Assembly (NCBI GenBank): GCA_002205965.3
Contig: NADL03000519.1
Span: 248,001-312,000 of the forward strand
Length of the DNA stretch: 64,000 nt
Origin: Kappaphycus alvarezii
Lineage: Eukaryota; Rhodophyta; Florideophyceae; Gigartinales; Solieriaceae
Direction: 5' to 3'
In this document: positions 21,061 to 31,484 of the stretch, in pieces
How the letters are laid out: each line of letters starts with the position of its first letter
Position numbering within the stretch: position 1 is the first letter of the stretch
Notes under the pieces: model-generated
Seen by the model: the letters and a program-made list of their open reading frames with translations, nothing else
Database searches by the model: none
What the model was told of the DNA's origin: nothing
Made by a program: the position numbers and the translations under genes

Positions 21061-22120
21061 ATTACGGAATAAAGTAGGCTAAGAACTCTAGGTCGGCAAA
21101 GCTGTTAAAATTGAAAGCAAAGTCGGTGTTGGAGATGAGGTTATTACGGCGTAGATGGCTGTGCCAGTTCTCCCTGCGCTACAAGTAGTAGGATGCAAGC
21201 CGTCCGAGCGCAGCAGATGACGTAAAGGTCGATTCATGACCACCATTTCATTTTGGTATAACGTGCTGCAGTGAAAGTCGCGACGTCGAGGCCTTGGATT
21301 TGACTGCTGCAACGCGATGATCCTTGTGACGGTGGTCGGCCATCGCGGTGGGGCGTAATTGCGGAGTACAAGCTCGTGGTTAGCCCTAGGAGGTACTACT
21401 CACTTGCGCGAGAAATTCGGCATTGCGAAAGTGCATGAGTGACAGAATTCCGTCGTCCGTGCTCTATACTACTGAAGAAAATTAATGAATAAACGAAGAG
21501 GACAGTGCTACTGTACTGTACTGTATGGTGAATAGACACTACTGTACTATACTGTAGAGTTGGAGAAATCCAATTCTTTTGACTTGGACGATTCTGTATC
21601 ATGCAATTGTCGCTACATGTCTGACGTTGAACCCCTGCGCAGTTGCTTTCACGACAACCTCAGGACTTGAGTACAGCTAGTCCAGGAAAACGGGCGAAAC
21701 TGCCAAACCACAATAAATGTTACTACATTACGGGCCTCGACCCTTCCGACACGGCTGTCCTTCAGGTGTCAACATTAGCTACAGTACCTCCGTGAAGCTA
21801 GGCTTTGATTCCATGCTAGTTTCCGCTCCAGCAGTCTTAAAGAATTATCACAAGGAACAAGCAAAAGTACACTTGCTTTAAATCTCACCATTCCTGTCAC
21901 AAACACAACAAACAGATTACTCATATCTACGATAAGCATCTACTAACAATTCCCAACAACACAGTACCGTACCTCCATCGCAAGTGTGCCCAAGCTCAAA
22001 TCCACCATCAACTCAACACCACCCTTCCACCCTCCGCTCATTCCCCGGTAACATCCACCAGTCCAAACCGCCGGGATCCAAACTCCCACTCCGCGCACCT
22101 CGCCGCCAATCCACAGCGAC
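21061..22120. other. Intergenic; TACTG microsatellite-like tracts
   Basis: TACTGTACTGTACTGTA occurs at about 21509-21525, and related copies lie near 21540-21557. From about 21950 the plus strand becomes C-rich, continuing into the gene at 22121. No other gene is supported. Confidence 0.4.
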
Positions 22121-22543
22121 CTAATCCCGGTCACAGCACCTAAACCTAGGGCGCATACCCCCACGGCACCTCTCCACCTTACAAAACTCCGTCCTCCTCC
22201 GACAATCGAATCTAGCCTCCGTGCGTCCCCTCTCTCCCACGCGACACACGCACGCGCACTGTGGCCTAGGACTGACCGAAGGGGTGACGGAAATAGTGGG
22301 AGTGATGGAGGGTGTAGGCGACGGGGAGGCGTCACAGCATTGAATTCCGATGCGGCCGTTGCGACGACAGTCGCCGACGGTACAGAGACCTGGTGGGGTG
22401 CCTTCGCAGGCACGTTCGGCACGGAGACGACGGCGGAAGGTTGGACCCATGTTGAAGCAGAAGCAGCCGCAGGGGGATTGGGCGGTGGTGGGGGAGGGGG
22501 GGAGGAGGATCAGCAGGGCGAGGAGGAGGGTTGGGAGCTTCAT
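22121..22543 (-). CDS. Secreted protein with two Cys-rich domains and a Pro/Thr/Ser linker, 140 aa
   Basis: The ATG is at 22543. Residues 1-21 form a signal peptide (MKLPTLLLALLILLPPSP). Two homologous domains of about 43 residues follow. Domain 1 runs from CGCFCFNMG through ERACEG, LCTVGDCRR to IQCCD; domain 2 runs from CACVCRVG through RFDCRRR, FCKVERCRG to FRCCDRD. Each has the pattern C-x-C-x-C, C, C-x4-C, CC. The linker (SPSPTPSITPTISVTPSVSP) is of the kind that is O-glycosylated in secreted proteins. Eight cysteines per domain suggest a compact disulfide fold; the role is unknown (extracellular, perhaps matrix or defence). The base composition is strongly skewed, and the reverse strand also has long open frames, but the signal peptide and internal duplication favour this frame. 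Confidence 0.8.
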   Translation of the reverse strand: MKLPTLLLALLILLPPSPTTAQSPCGCFCFNMGPTFRRRLRAERACEGTPPGLCTVGDCRRNGRIGIQCCDASPSPTPSITPTISVTPSVSPRPQCACVCRVGERGRTEARFDCRRRTEFCKVERCRGGMRPRFRCCDRD

Positions 22544-22637
22544 TGTGGAGCGGGGGGGTAGTGGGTGGTGCTGATTTTTGCCGTGATGTCAGGATGGGGC
22601 GTGGTGGGAATGGCGGCGAGGGTGGGGTGGGTGGGGA

Positions 22638-22645
22638 TTATATAT
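22638..22645 (-). promoter_or_regulatory. TATA-like box (TATATAAT) of the 22121-22543 gene
   Basis: On the minus strand TATATAAT lies 95 bp before the ATG at 22543, embedded in C-rich sequence. The same spacing is seen for the gene at 924. Confidence 0.5.
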
Positions 22646-22649
22646 GGTT

Positions 22650-25600
22650 GTGGTGGGTGACGAGAACGGGTGGCGGGGAGAGCGGGGGGGAAGGGCGCGA
22701 TACGGGGGGGGGAGGATACATATCGATATGTTTACAGGGGGGGTTGTGGAGGAAGGAGAAATAAGAGTGGATACGTGTCGGTGGTGTATGGACGTGAATT
22801 GGATACAGAGTGGGGTGGTTTAAGGGTGAGGGTGGGGATTGTTGCGGGCGTCACAAAGTGTTAGGGTGGAGTAAGTGGATTGAACGGTGCAGGTGGGTGA
22901 TGCGGGGAGGGCTGGAGGGGATGAATCAGGCGGTGAGGATGGGGGGGTATGGTGATGGCGTTGATACAGGGTGGCAGCAATGGACAACAAATTCAGGGTT
23001 GGGTTCCGTGACGGGGCTCAGCATCAAGTAATCAACAAGGTACCACGTCATGTTCGACGGATACGTGTAATCGCGAATTAGTGGCAGGTACAAAAGTGTC
23101 GCAGACTAATCATGGTCTGCAACTGGTAACGCCATATACTGTACTGTACTGTACTGTAGGTAGTGCAGAGCGGCAAAGAGACATTGGATTTGGATTTCAT
23201 ACAGTTGACGGGGGGATCACGCATGAGCCCCGTCTCAAGGCCAGGTCACCAGGTCGGATAATTTACTGTACGGTATGTGCCCCAGTTTTCCGTGAGTCAG
23301 CATGACAGCGGGTTATTGTAGAGCAATAAAAGGCCGACAACACGTGTCATGAGATTCCGAAATTCAGAGAGCAGTTGCTGAGTGTACAGAATACAGTACA
23401 GCATTGTGCTTACAGGAGTTTATGGTGATGGTGGCGATGGTTTCCTGCAAATGCCCAGTCCCACGGTATCCCTCGGGATACCGTGGGATACAGTAGGAAT
23501 TGTTTTTCAAACCATGTGCCAGAATCTACTTGACACTACGGTACTTTGCAGTACTTTACTGGACTGTACTGCACACTACAAAAAAATCAAGTGTGTCCAA
23601 TAATTGTTCACCACTCCAACTGCAGAACCAATAAAATCTGTTGCACAGAAGAAACTTCTGCGCCACAAATTCTTCTGAAAATTTACAAATTTTGTAGTAC
23701 TTGCAATTCTGACCAGCTTGAAGATAAATTCGATGCCTCTAGCTGACAGGGCGAAGGCCAATGTTTATTAATAAACCGGGTTGGGAAAGCTAGGCGTGTG
23801 GCAGGGTCTTGAGGGGACTTCCGCTGTACCTGCTCCCGGGAAAAGGGACATTTTGCCAAGAGTATTCAGAAGAGGCCGCATTGGAAGATGTATTGTAAAT
23901 ATGCGAAAATTGCGGCTATGTAGAGTCCACACTTTGGTCGAGAGATCGAGAGTGCAGTGGAGCACGTTGGGTCTGCGTTGCAGGAGAAAGTGCTGATTCT
24001 TATAGGGAACTCTAGCTTAAGGGAAAGACGTAAAAGGATCCGGCGGCCAATTTTACCAGGTTTGGGGGCGGTGTTGAGGGCAGCATTACAGCTGCTGCCC
24101 TCGCACAATTTCACTGTAAGCTTATAAGGGGTTAGAATTGTGCCACCGTATTTTAGCAGGGAGAGGTAGCCGTCCTCCTAACCGACGCGGAGGGGTAAGG
24201 AGTAACACAAGTAGTAAGCGACTAAACGTCCCGCTACTTTGCTCTCCTACGGTTTCCACCTCTCATTCATCCGCACCTTAGGCTGGGTCCCATTGTATTA
24301 GAGCCGCGAGACAGGCGGTGACGTTTTTGTCCCAGCCAAAAGAATGAATAATTACATTTATTAACGTAAGAGAAGAGAAATAACACAAAAAAATCCAAAA
24401 GGACATCCATACTCTTATGAACGAGGTCCAGATCGCTTGTCCGCCATTAGCGGTACCAAAACCTAGTAGAAAAAAGAAAAAGAGCGATAAAGAACTGGCA
24501 TCGCCCGTTTTGTGGAATCATGCTAGTATAGAGTGGTAGCGGAGCCCACTTTGGAGAATTAAAGTATGAATTTTAGGCAGCGCTTCGTATGGACGTAGAT
24601 TGGGCTTGAGAGCAGCTCAAAAGTTTAATCACGAATACCGTGCCGGTGAATCAGGCCTCAATGTGTAAGTTTCTGAGGGTTTCTTGCCGGTTGAAGTTGG
24701 TTGCCGTGAAGGGTCACGAGACTGAAACTCTCACCTTGTTAGGCGTGACCTCGATCCGAATCTCTTGTGATGACACTTATGCGAGAAAATGGCACAAGGT
24801 TGGACTGTAGAGTATCTGCAAGTCCCCGTCGCAATTTGGAAGGTTGTTCGAGTCTTGTATTGCATGAAGTGGATCCCACTGTCTATTCTGTCAATCAAAT
24901 ACTAGGTGGACATCATCTACTGATAACTTCTCTTCTCCAGTGAGCTTCTCTAGTTCCATGCTGTACAAAAGTATAGTATATTCCTCCTCGACCTCTGTAT
25001 AGATCCCACAATATAAGTTGGTACCGCAATGATAATATATTGAACGAACTAACCAGGCTTAGGTTGATAAAAAGGTGTAGAATTCATTGTTTTCCAAGTG
25101 TTTGGTACCTTCCAGCTGGTGAACGTCCTTTTAGTGAATTAACGGGCAACATAATGTCTTACGCAAGCGTTAATGTAGCTAATTGTAGTACCTGGCTATT
25201 TTCGATGGATCACGCAGATCCCTGCATATTAACCGGGCCTCGAACCCACGTGCACATGACGGTGCGTATTGAGCGCGTATTCGCTATTCATGGATGCTGG
25301 AAACCCCCTTTTATTTTGATTATTTTGGGAACTTCATTAGTTTTCTACAGTAACCGGCGGGTCTGGACACATTGAAAGTCAATGTCGCGGGAAGCCCTGT
25401 AAGGCTCGGCCTGCAGTAAGGAAGTGTATTCCACATGGCGAAAGTCTCACAATTGGCAACCGCCACCATGGCTCACCATTCCAGCTCGGGCATGCAAAGC
25501 CATCTGTTGGTGCAATACACTGTTTTTATTGTTAATTTTACTTTAACCGTTATTTATTCTAACTACCCTGAATAGTCTAACTTTTACCTACTGATAGTAT

Positions 25601-25898
25601 TTATGCGTCGTCGGCCATGCCGACGCGACTAGAAAAAGGCCAACCAACTGCCTACGCTGGAATATCCCCCATACTTGCAACTATTCAGCACTGCCACTTT
25701 TCTGCAACTAGGGCAAAAGAGCCCCGTAGTAATCATCGTTACTCAGGTGGACCCGTGGTCGGTTCCCTGTTCTGGGTGGGTTTCTTATTGGTTTACCTAA
25801 CCCAACCTAGCGGTCAACGCTACAGAGTGACAGTACGTCCTAGTGAATTCTAAACTCAAAACTCGGGGTCCTGAACCCACCAAGCTCTACCACACTAC
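22650..25898. other. Long intergenic region without supported genes
   Basis: 22650-22960 is extremely G-rich on the plus strand. A (TACTG)n tract lies at 23137-23158, and a perfect hairpin at 23459-23488 is listed separately. Frames of 60-110 codons in 23.5-25.9 kb show no domain, signal or homology I recognise. Confidence 0.4.
23459..23488. repeat. Perfect 14-bp inverted repeat with 2-nt loop
   Basis: TCCCACGGTATCCC (23459-23472) and its exact reverse complement GGGATACCGTGGGA (23475-23488) are separated by TC. It could form a stable hairpin or cruciform, or be bound by a dimeric protein. Its function is unknown. Confidence 0.8.
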
Positions 25899-25974
25899 CA
25901 AGAAAGTGGGATTCGAACTCCCAAGTGGCTTCACTAGCCTTTAGCTGGTATTGCACCACACTAATGAGGATCTT
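25899..25974 (-). other. tRNA-like sequence, possibly a tRNA-derived SINE head
   Basis: On the minus strand a 16-nt D-arm-like segment (ATTAGTGTGGTGCAAT, 25950-25965) precedes a 17-nt anticodon-arm-like hairpin (25933-25949; stem ACCAG/CTAGT with one wobble, loop CTAAAGG with T at position 33). A T-arm follows (25907-25923; stem TGGGA/TCCCA, loop GTTCGAA, including a B-box AGTTCGAATCC). The acceptor stem pairs at only 4 of 7 positions, and the anticodon would be AAA, which is not used in normal nuclear tRNA sets. It is therefore more likely a pseudo-tRNA or SINE than a functional gene. Confidence 0.3.
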
Positions 25975-26119
25975 TTAGATATGAAAATATGTAATTTTGA
26001 CTGAAATGAAGAAACAGGAGCAAAAAGGCTTAATGCAGATACCCAATTATTTCGATTTATTTTCAACCACCAAACCTGAGAAACCCGAGCAATAAAAGGG
26101 GCTAAGAAATCGTTCCGCT

Positions 26120-26960
26120 TTGTCGCAATGCCCTTATGGGATTGAGTTTTTTCTCCCGTGCTCTTTTCAGTATTTTTATGCTATGAACAGTGCAGCTGGA
26201 TTTATCGTTAAGTGGGCTCACAAATACAAACACAAGATTCCATCCTTTGTTTCTTCTGCACAAAAGAGCAAACTCAACGCTAGACCATACTTTTGAAAAG
26301 CCATCAACGACCGCGTAATTCAAGGCAACTGTTTCCTTCCCATGAAGGTTTTAAAACAGGCAGCTCAAAGCTATTACTCTAAGACAAAAGATGGAGATGA
26401 TGGCGCAGCCCAACTGGAAGCCCTGTTTTGGTCTCCTATATCGCATTTGAACTGGGAACAAAAAGTTTTTTCCAAGGTCTTGAAGGCCATTGCTGTTAAT
26501 GCGTTCATCGCTTACAGAATGTGCCGAGGGTACGATTTGTTGGAGACAGATGGAACTTTAAAGTCTTTAGTCCTGTATTGAGAAAGATTGAACATTTTTA
26601 AAGTGACTGCCGATTTCATAAATGATGTCGCAAGAGAGCTTTTGGTGTGTGCAGCTTCAATTATCAGCGAAGAGACCCAAAACAAGCAAGAGGAGATAAC
26701 AGAGGAAACCGAAGCCCAGCGGCCCATCTCACTCGCCAAGAAGAGGAAGTGCAAGCACATGTCGTGTATAAACAGCTCTGATGTTGTTGGATTGAGTTTT
26801 GCTGTCCGCGGTCCTGCACCGATTCAGAAGAAGATGTTTTTTTGTTGCGCACTTTGTGAACAGAATAGAAACATTTGGGGTGGTAATCGATTATCATAAC
26901 GTTTTCGGATATGTCACGTTGTGTCTTTGCACCTAAATGGAATAAGAAAGAACTGCTTTA
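26120..26960 (+). pseudogene. piggyBac-like transposase C-terminal relic
   Basis: The frame at 26342-26581 reads KVLKQAAQSYYS, then FWSPISHLNWEQKVFSKVLK and IAVNAFIAYRM. This is the pattern of the last part of the DDE_Tnp_1_7 (piggyBac) catalytic domain, where a Trp-rich segment precedes VNAFI-x-Y. After a stop it continues RLNIFKVTADFINDVARELL and a basic segment KKRKCKHMSC. A Cys-rich end follows (FFCCALCEQNRNIW, then GGNRLS and, in another frame, YHNVFGYVTLCL), comparable to the C-terminal cysteine domain of piggyBac proteins. Upstream catalytic Asp blocks were not found. The name rests on general pattern, so certainty is moderate. Confidence 0.45.
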
Positions 26961-27859
26961 GCATGTGGCCTGAAACGAAAGTGCTAGAGCATCGTAATTG
27001 CTCTTGAGGTCCTTCGCGTAGTAGCAGAAGAACGACCAAAAGTTGCCCTTCAAACAGCAGAGGACCAACTGGCAAAAGTGTCACCAAGGGCTCTCAGAAT
27101 AAGGGTACTGCAGACCTGGCCAGTATAGATCAGGATGCCAGTAATCTTCAATGGGAAACTGAAAATGAGGTCAATGGACAGGAGATAAATTCTAGTGGGG
27201 ACGCTGAGGTTTTTTCAGGAAGGTTGTAAAGGGCTAATGGAGCTGATGATTCACTGATATTGAGGGTGAGGAGCCGGCGGAACAGTAATCAAAAGCAAAG
27301 CAAATTTGTTATATCTAGCGTGTGGCTTCAACGTTTCAGAATCAAGGGGGGGTCGAGAAAATTTTATGAGGATTAGCGGAAAGAGACCTATTAATCGTAG
27401 GAGAGTTATGAAGCCTTCCCTCAAGAGACGAAAGCGGTAAACTAACGACTAGTTTCAACTCCATTCAATCTCTTGTAGTATACTCAGCTGTACCAATTGC
27501 CAGTATACTGTAAATTTAGGCATTATACATCTGGTTGTGGAGATCCCTGGAAAGAAATATTTTCTATCTCATTGTTGCCAAAATATTACAGTAATGAAGC
27601 TGCTTTTTGGTGGTAAGAGCATCGCCACCCGAGTGCCAATTTGGAGTTTCAATTCACTTTTTTAGATTGGATCCAAATTTTATTCCCCATCAGCATAATC
27701 CAAAAAGAAATTAAATTTATTCCTGTTGAAGTTGGATTGCTTCTTTCACAGTCCGGGTCCAAAATTAAGAATTTTATTAGACCCCTATTTTCGATTTCCA
27801 ATCCAACGTACGCTAACCTCATCACTCCGAGTTTGGTCGGGAATGTTCAAAGCCTTCAT
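26961..27859. other. No gene seen
   Basis: No recognisable domain is seen. Part of this region may belong to the piggyBac-like relic or to the 5' end of the next element. Confidence 0.35.
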
Positions 27860-28910
27860 TTTTGCCATCGAGTAACGTTGAACGATGGGATCGGGAAAGG
27901 TTGGACAAGGGAGAAAACTGTCATGGCCTGTACTGCTTACATAACCGCCTCAGAAGATCCGGAAAGGGGTAATGGGAAGAAGAAAGACTTGTTTTCCGAG
28001 CAGATTATTGACATAACCACATCGTTATGTGCAGAGAAGATCAAGAAAAATCCACGTATTTCATTTCATCAGCGTACGGGTGAAGCCATACTGCAAAAAA
28101 AGCTCGCACGGAATGTCTCAAGTTCGACGGCATAGTTTACTCAATTAAGCAGAAGAAACAGACTGGGTCGCCTTCCGAAATTGAGATTGAGCGTGCTACC
28201 CTTGCCGTCTACAACAGAGATGCAAATATTAGTGATATGTGCACCTACTTCTCTTATTCTTCTTTAGACGCCTGACAGGGTTTCCTTTTCAGCATGCACT
28301 ATACTATCTACGGAAGGCAAATACATAGAATCTATTATTAATGTCGCAAGAAGCCAAGCACACAGCTTCACGGGCAGCTTCTGACATCAAGGTTGTATCT
28401 TCGTCGGCTTCTCTTGCTGGAAATGGCGGTAGTGTTGCAATTCAGGCAGCGGGAACGCCAGCAATACCCTCGCCAAAGAGTGTGGAGAAAGCAAGGGATG
28501 ATTTGGAGAAACTGAAGGGATCTAAAATGGTTGCAGAAAAGGCAAAGAAAGTTAGCGCTCTGAATCATGGGGCTGAGGGAATCGCAAAGCTTACCGCAGC
28601 TTCAGTTGCGAGAAATGAATTATCGCAAGAGCTGCTCAAAATTGAGAATCAGCTAGCGCTTTTGGATAAAAAGAAGTACCGTATGACACTTTTTGCAATG
28701 GAAGGTAATGATGTTCAGAAGTAAAAGAAGTTTATTGATATGCTCCAAAATGAGGTACTTGACGACATGGAGAGAGATGGGAAAAATACGAAAACGACTA
28801 CCAGAGGAGGAAGCATTTCTCACGATGAACCACTGAGGGAATCATATTCCGATGTGAACGCGAAGGACGTCGGTGGCGAGGAATGCCTTGACCTTGTTGG
28901 ACCTGTGTAA
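27860..28910 (+). pseudogene. SANT/trihelix-like accessory protein of a plant-type Harbinger element, broken
   Basis: The conserved start is KGWTREKTVMACTAYITASE, then DLFSEQIIDITTSLCAEKIK and KNPRISFHQRTGEAILQKKL. A frameshift near 28108 moves the homology to KFDGIVYSIKQKKQTGSPSE, IEIERATLAVYNRD, and a further shift to FPFQHALYYLRKANT. This is the trihelix/SANT-like pattern (W-T-x-E-E ... S-E-D-P ... F-x-G ... SG-x-S-E ... F-x-x-x-H-A-x-x-x-L-R) of the accessory protein carried by plant-transposon-protein elements. The following frame (28341-28724, continuing after an in-frame TAA to 28910) is the coiled-coil tail (ELSQELLKIENQLALLDKKK, KKFIDMLQNEVLDDMERDG). The partner transposase lies convergent at 29086-30789. 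Confidence 0.6.
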
Positions 28911-29085
28911 TTTACAGAACAGGTTAAACCCCTTCCGACTCCCATATGTGATCGACCAAGGCATTTATAAGTCGCCTGTGTAGTCCTTTCACTTTCATGT
29001 CATCAGATAAATCCTTTCTTGCATTCGTCATACTCTGAACATGCACTGCGTCGAGCTTGGATTATGTCAGGGTTTCAAAAAGAGA

Positions 29086-29524
29086 TTAATCGTCATCATT
29101 GGGCGTTGTACTACGAATGCCTCCCGCTTCATCTCCCTGGTATGTATCTTGCCTCTTTTCGACGACTATGTTGTATATTACAACAGCGTTTTTTGCAACA
29201 ACTCCCATTTTCTTCGCAGACCACAACTCTGCTGGTAAGAATAGGATCTTAAATTGCCTGAAAAGGACACCAGACACTCGCTCAACAGCTTTGCGCGCGC
29301 CCTCTTGACGAGCAAAAAAACTTTTTTTCCATCTTCGATGTAGGGTCCGAAATCGTTTTCACGAACACCTACCAAGGTGGATATATTCCATCCGTCAAAT
29401 AGTAATACCAGTCAAACTCTTTCCCAGCAACATCATAGCTGGGACGAACATCTGGAAAGGAACCATTCAAAACTTTGGCAAAATGATCGCTGACCTCTAA
29501 TTTGTTAAAATTGTTGAATGCACC
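29086..29524 (-). pseudogene. Plant-type Harbinger transposase, C-terminal part
   Basis: On the minus strand: PGAFNNFNKLEVSDHFAKVL, SYDVAGKEFDWYYYLTDGIY with the second catalytic Asp, and PPW-stop-VFVKTISDP. In shifted frames it continues ARAKLLSECLVSF-type sequence and VSGVLFRQFKILFLPAELWS, MGVVAKNAVVIYNIVVEKRQ, to a stop at 29086-29088. This continues the protein that breaks off at 30034; the two parts are separated by an insertion. The frame has several shifts and stops. Confidence 0.7.
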
Positions 29525-30035
29525 AGGTAATTGTGGTATAGAAACAATAGGATGCGTCGGTAGCCACTAACAAAGGGTACCTAGAACACTGACGAGCACC
29601 GCAGGCGCACGGATATTCGTCTAAAGGAGGTTTCGAGGGAAGCACTAGTAAAAGATTAGGTTCATTGGGCGGGAAATTAACCTTAAGGGGAAAAAGGGGA
29701 CACCTTAGAGATGTTGACGGCTTGAAGACCTTAGAGTTGGGGGCCAAAGGGTGCTTACCGTTACGACTCTACTACCCCTACCGTCCTCCTTTTAAGGTGT
29801 GCTACCCTACAACTACTACTGTAATGCTACACTACTGCACGTTGCTCTTAAAGTACAAGTGGCCCCACTACCGTCACCTCCTCGATCCTCCAATAGGAGC
29901 TAACTAAACTAAAATATCAAACCAATTACCTAACGGTCCACCCGATGTCCCCACATGAGCCATGGCGGTCCAGTCCATTCTCCCCGGCTTACAAGCCAGA
30001 CTGTACTCCAAAGGTGCTACTGTACTACAGTAATC
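29525..30035. mobile_element. ~0.5-kb MITE-like insertion inside the transposase gene
   Basis: The transposase reading stops at RIWSFQF (30034 side) and resumes at PGAFNNFN (29524 side); in the family these blocks adjoin. The insert begins (minus strand) TGATTACTGTAGTACAGTAG and ends TTCTATACCACAATTA. The reverse complement of that end, TAATTGTGGTATAGAA, resembles the other end, so there are degenerate terminal inverted repeats. No coding frame is supported inside. The type and target-site duplication are not resolved. Confidence 0.55.
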
Positions 30036-30789
30036 AGAACTGAAAGGACCATATCCGGAGATCGAGATCGCAAATAGCTTTCATTTGCAAGATATCGGAT
30101 CCTTTCTTGCCGATCATAACGCCCTGCAACGCCTTGAGGTAGTTTTTCCATACCCATCCAGCGCAATCTAAACACCCGAGGCAACCGGGAAATCCGATAG
30201 CAGCAAAATGACGTTCTATTCTGCGCATATCCTGAATAGACGGTTCGCGAAGGTACTCATTCGCAAAACATTCCACGACAGACGAATAGAACTCGTGTAG
30301 ACATAATGAAACTGTATTCTCCGAAACGGCAAAGAGATCGCCCGCAAGGTCGGCGAGAATACCGTAGGTCAGTTCGCGTAGTCTGCAAATTACTTTGAGC
30401 AGCGGAGATATTCCCATTCCCCCAACCGCATCTGGCTTTAGACCTTTCTGCAAATACGTGCTAGAAGGAACGACGGTGGAAAATATTCTATCAAAGACAA
30501 GTGGGGGCATCCTGAATCGTCTCTCAAATGTTTGTTCTGATTGCTGGAGTCGGTATGATTTCGTGCTGGGACGGACCATTCCAGAAGGGCAGAAGTACTT
30601 GAGCATATACCTGTGGTGTGCTCCTTGAAAGTCACGCAGAATATTTGGAGACTTATCTGGGAGCGATGCGGCAGTTTTTGCTTTTTCATCGTCAAGGAGT
30701 GTGACAGAAGCCATCTGCCACCATAGTGATACAGCAGAGGCCTCTTTGTCTTTCCGCAAAGCATGTTGGAGGAAGAACACGACATCCAT
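30034..30789 (-). pseudogene. Plant-type Harbinger transposase, N-terminal part
   Basis: The ATG at 30789 starts MDVVFFLQHALRK; the frame is also open further upstream without an ATG. It reads DFQGAHHRYMLKYFCPSG, TFERRFRMPPLVFDRIF, GISPLLKVICRLRELTYG, FYSSVVECFANEYLREPS, RIERHFAAIGFPGCLGCLDC with the first catalytic Asp, and AGWVWKNYLKALQG. It ends DLDLRIWSFQF before a stop created by an insertion. This is the plant-transposon-protein (PF04827-like) branch of PIF/Harbinger, distinct from the transposase at 20.2-21.1 kb. The frame of the remaining 252 codons is uninterrupted. Confidence 0.8.
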
Positions 30790-30897
30790 GTTATTCGCTT
30801 GCCACTTGAGACGGTGCAACACGTGTAAAAGCCAAGGTCTTGTTTGCACGAGTGCAACTGTTCCGAGTGCCGTGTTCCGGGCGAAATGGGGAGTCAA

Positions 30898-31484
30898 TTC
30901 AAATACGATTGAATCCCAATTTTACTATTTTGGATCAGGTCAGGATGTCTCAAGAGGCGTGGTGGGGAGATTGAGGGCGTGTTAGAGGATTTTGTCTCTT
31001 ACAACTGTACAGCAAGTGCGCCCACAGTTGTTGTACTGTATGTTTTATACTGTAATTACAAGGACCGACAAATTCAAATCCAAGCAAACGCAGTCCACAT
31101 CGATATACTGTACAGCAGTTTGTAAAGTAGGACATCCTTGTCAACTTTTGTCTTTCAAACAGACACAACCGGTACGGTAGGGTGATCTATCCGCGTCTTG
31201 TTTCTCGCCATCTTGCACCGCTTACTGATCCAAACACATCCAACAACCACGCTCTGTCGACACTGCGCGTCACGCCGCTGACATCCCTGTCCACAACGCA
31301 ACCCTGTCCTTTACAACACAATACAATCCCACAAATAAGCAGCACCAAAACCACGTACGGTACAACTCCCACCCCCTCGACGCGTCACAACACAACCAAA
31401 CTCTTCCAACAAACAACAAAAACCAAACACACTCGAGACTCCCTCACTCGCTCCGCACCACACACCCAGTTCCGCGCCCATGTG
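30898..31484. other. Intergenic, C-rich towards the next gene
   Basis: TACTGTA-type motifs lie at about 31031-31060 and 31104-31112. From about 31200 the plus strand is C-rich and runs into the 3' end of the minus-strand gene. A 181-codon frame at 31182-31727 is low-complexity Thr/Pro/Arg and is not considered real. Confidence 0.4.

Noticed and set aside
22340..23031. Several Gly-rich plus-strand frames over and upstream of the 22121-22543 gene
   Set aside because: They arise from the extreme G-richness of the plus strand. Their composition is low-complexity, and the minus-strand frame has the signal peptide and duplicated Cys domain.
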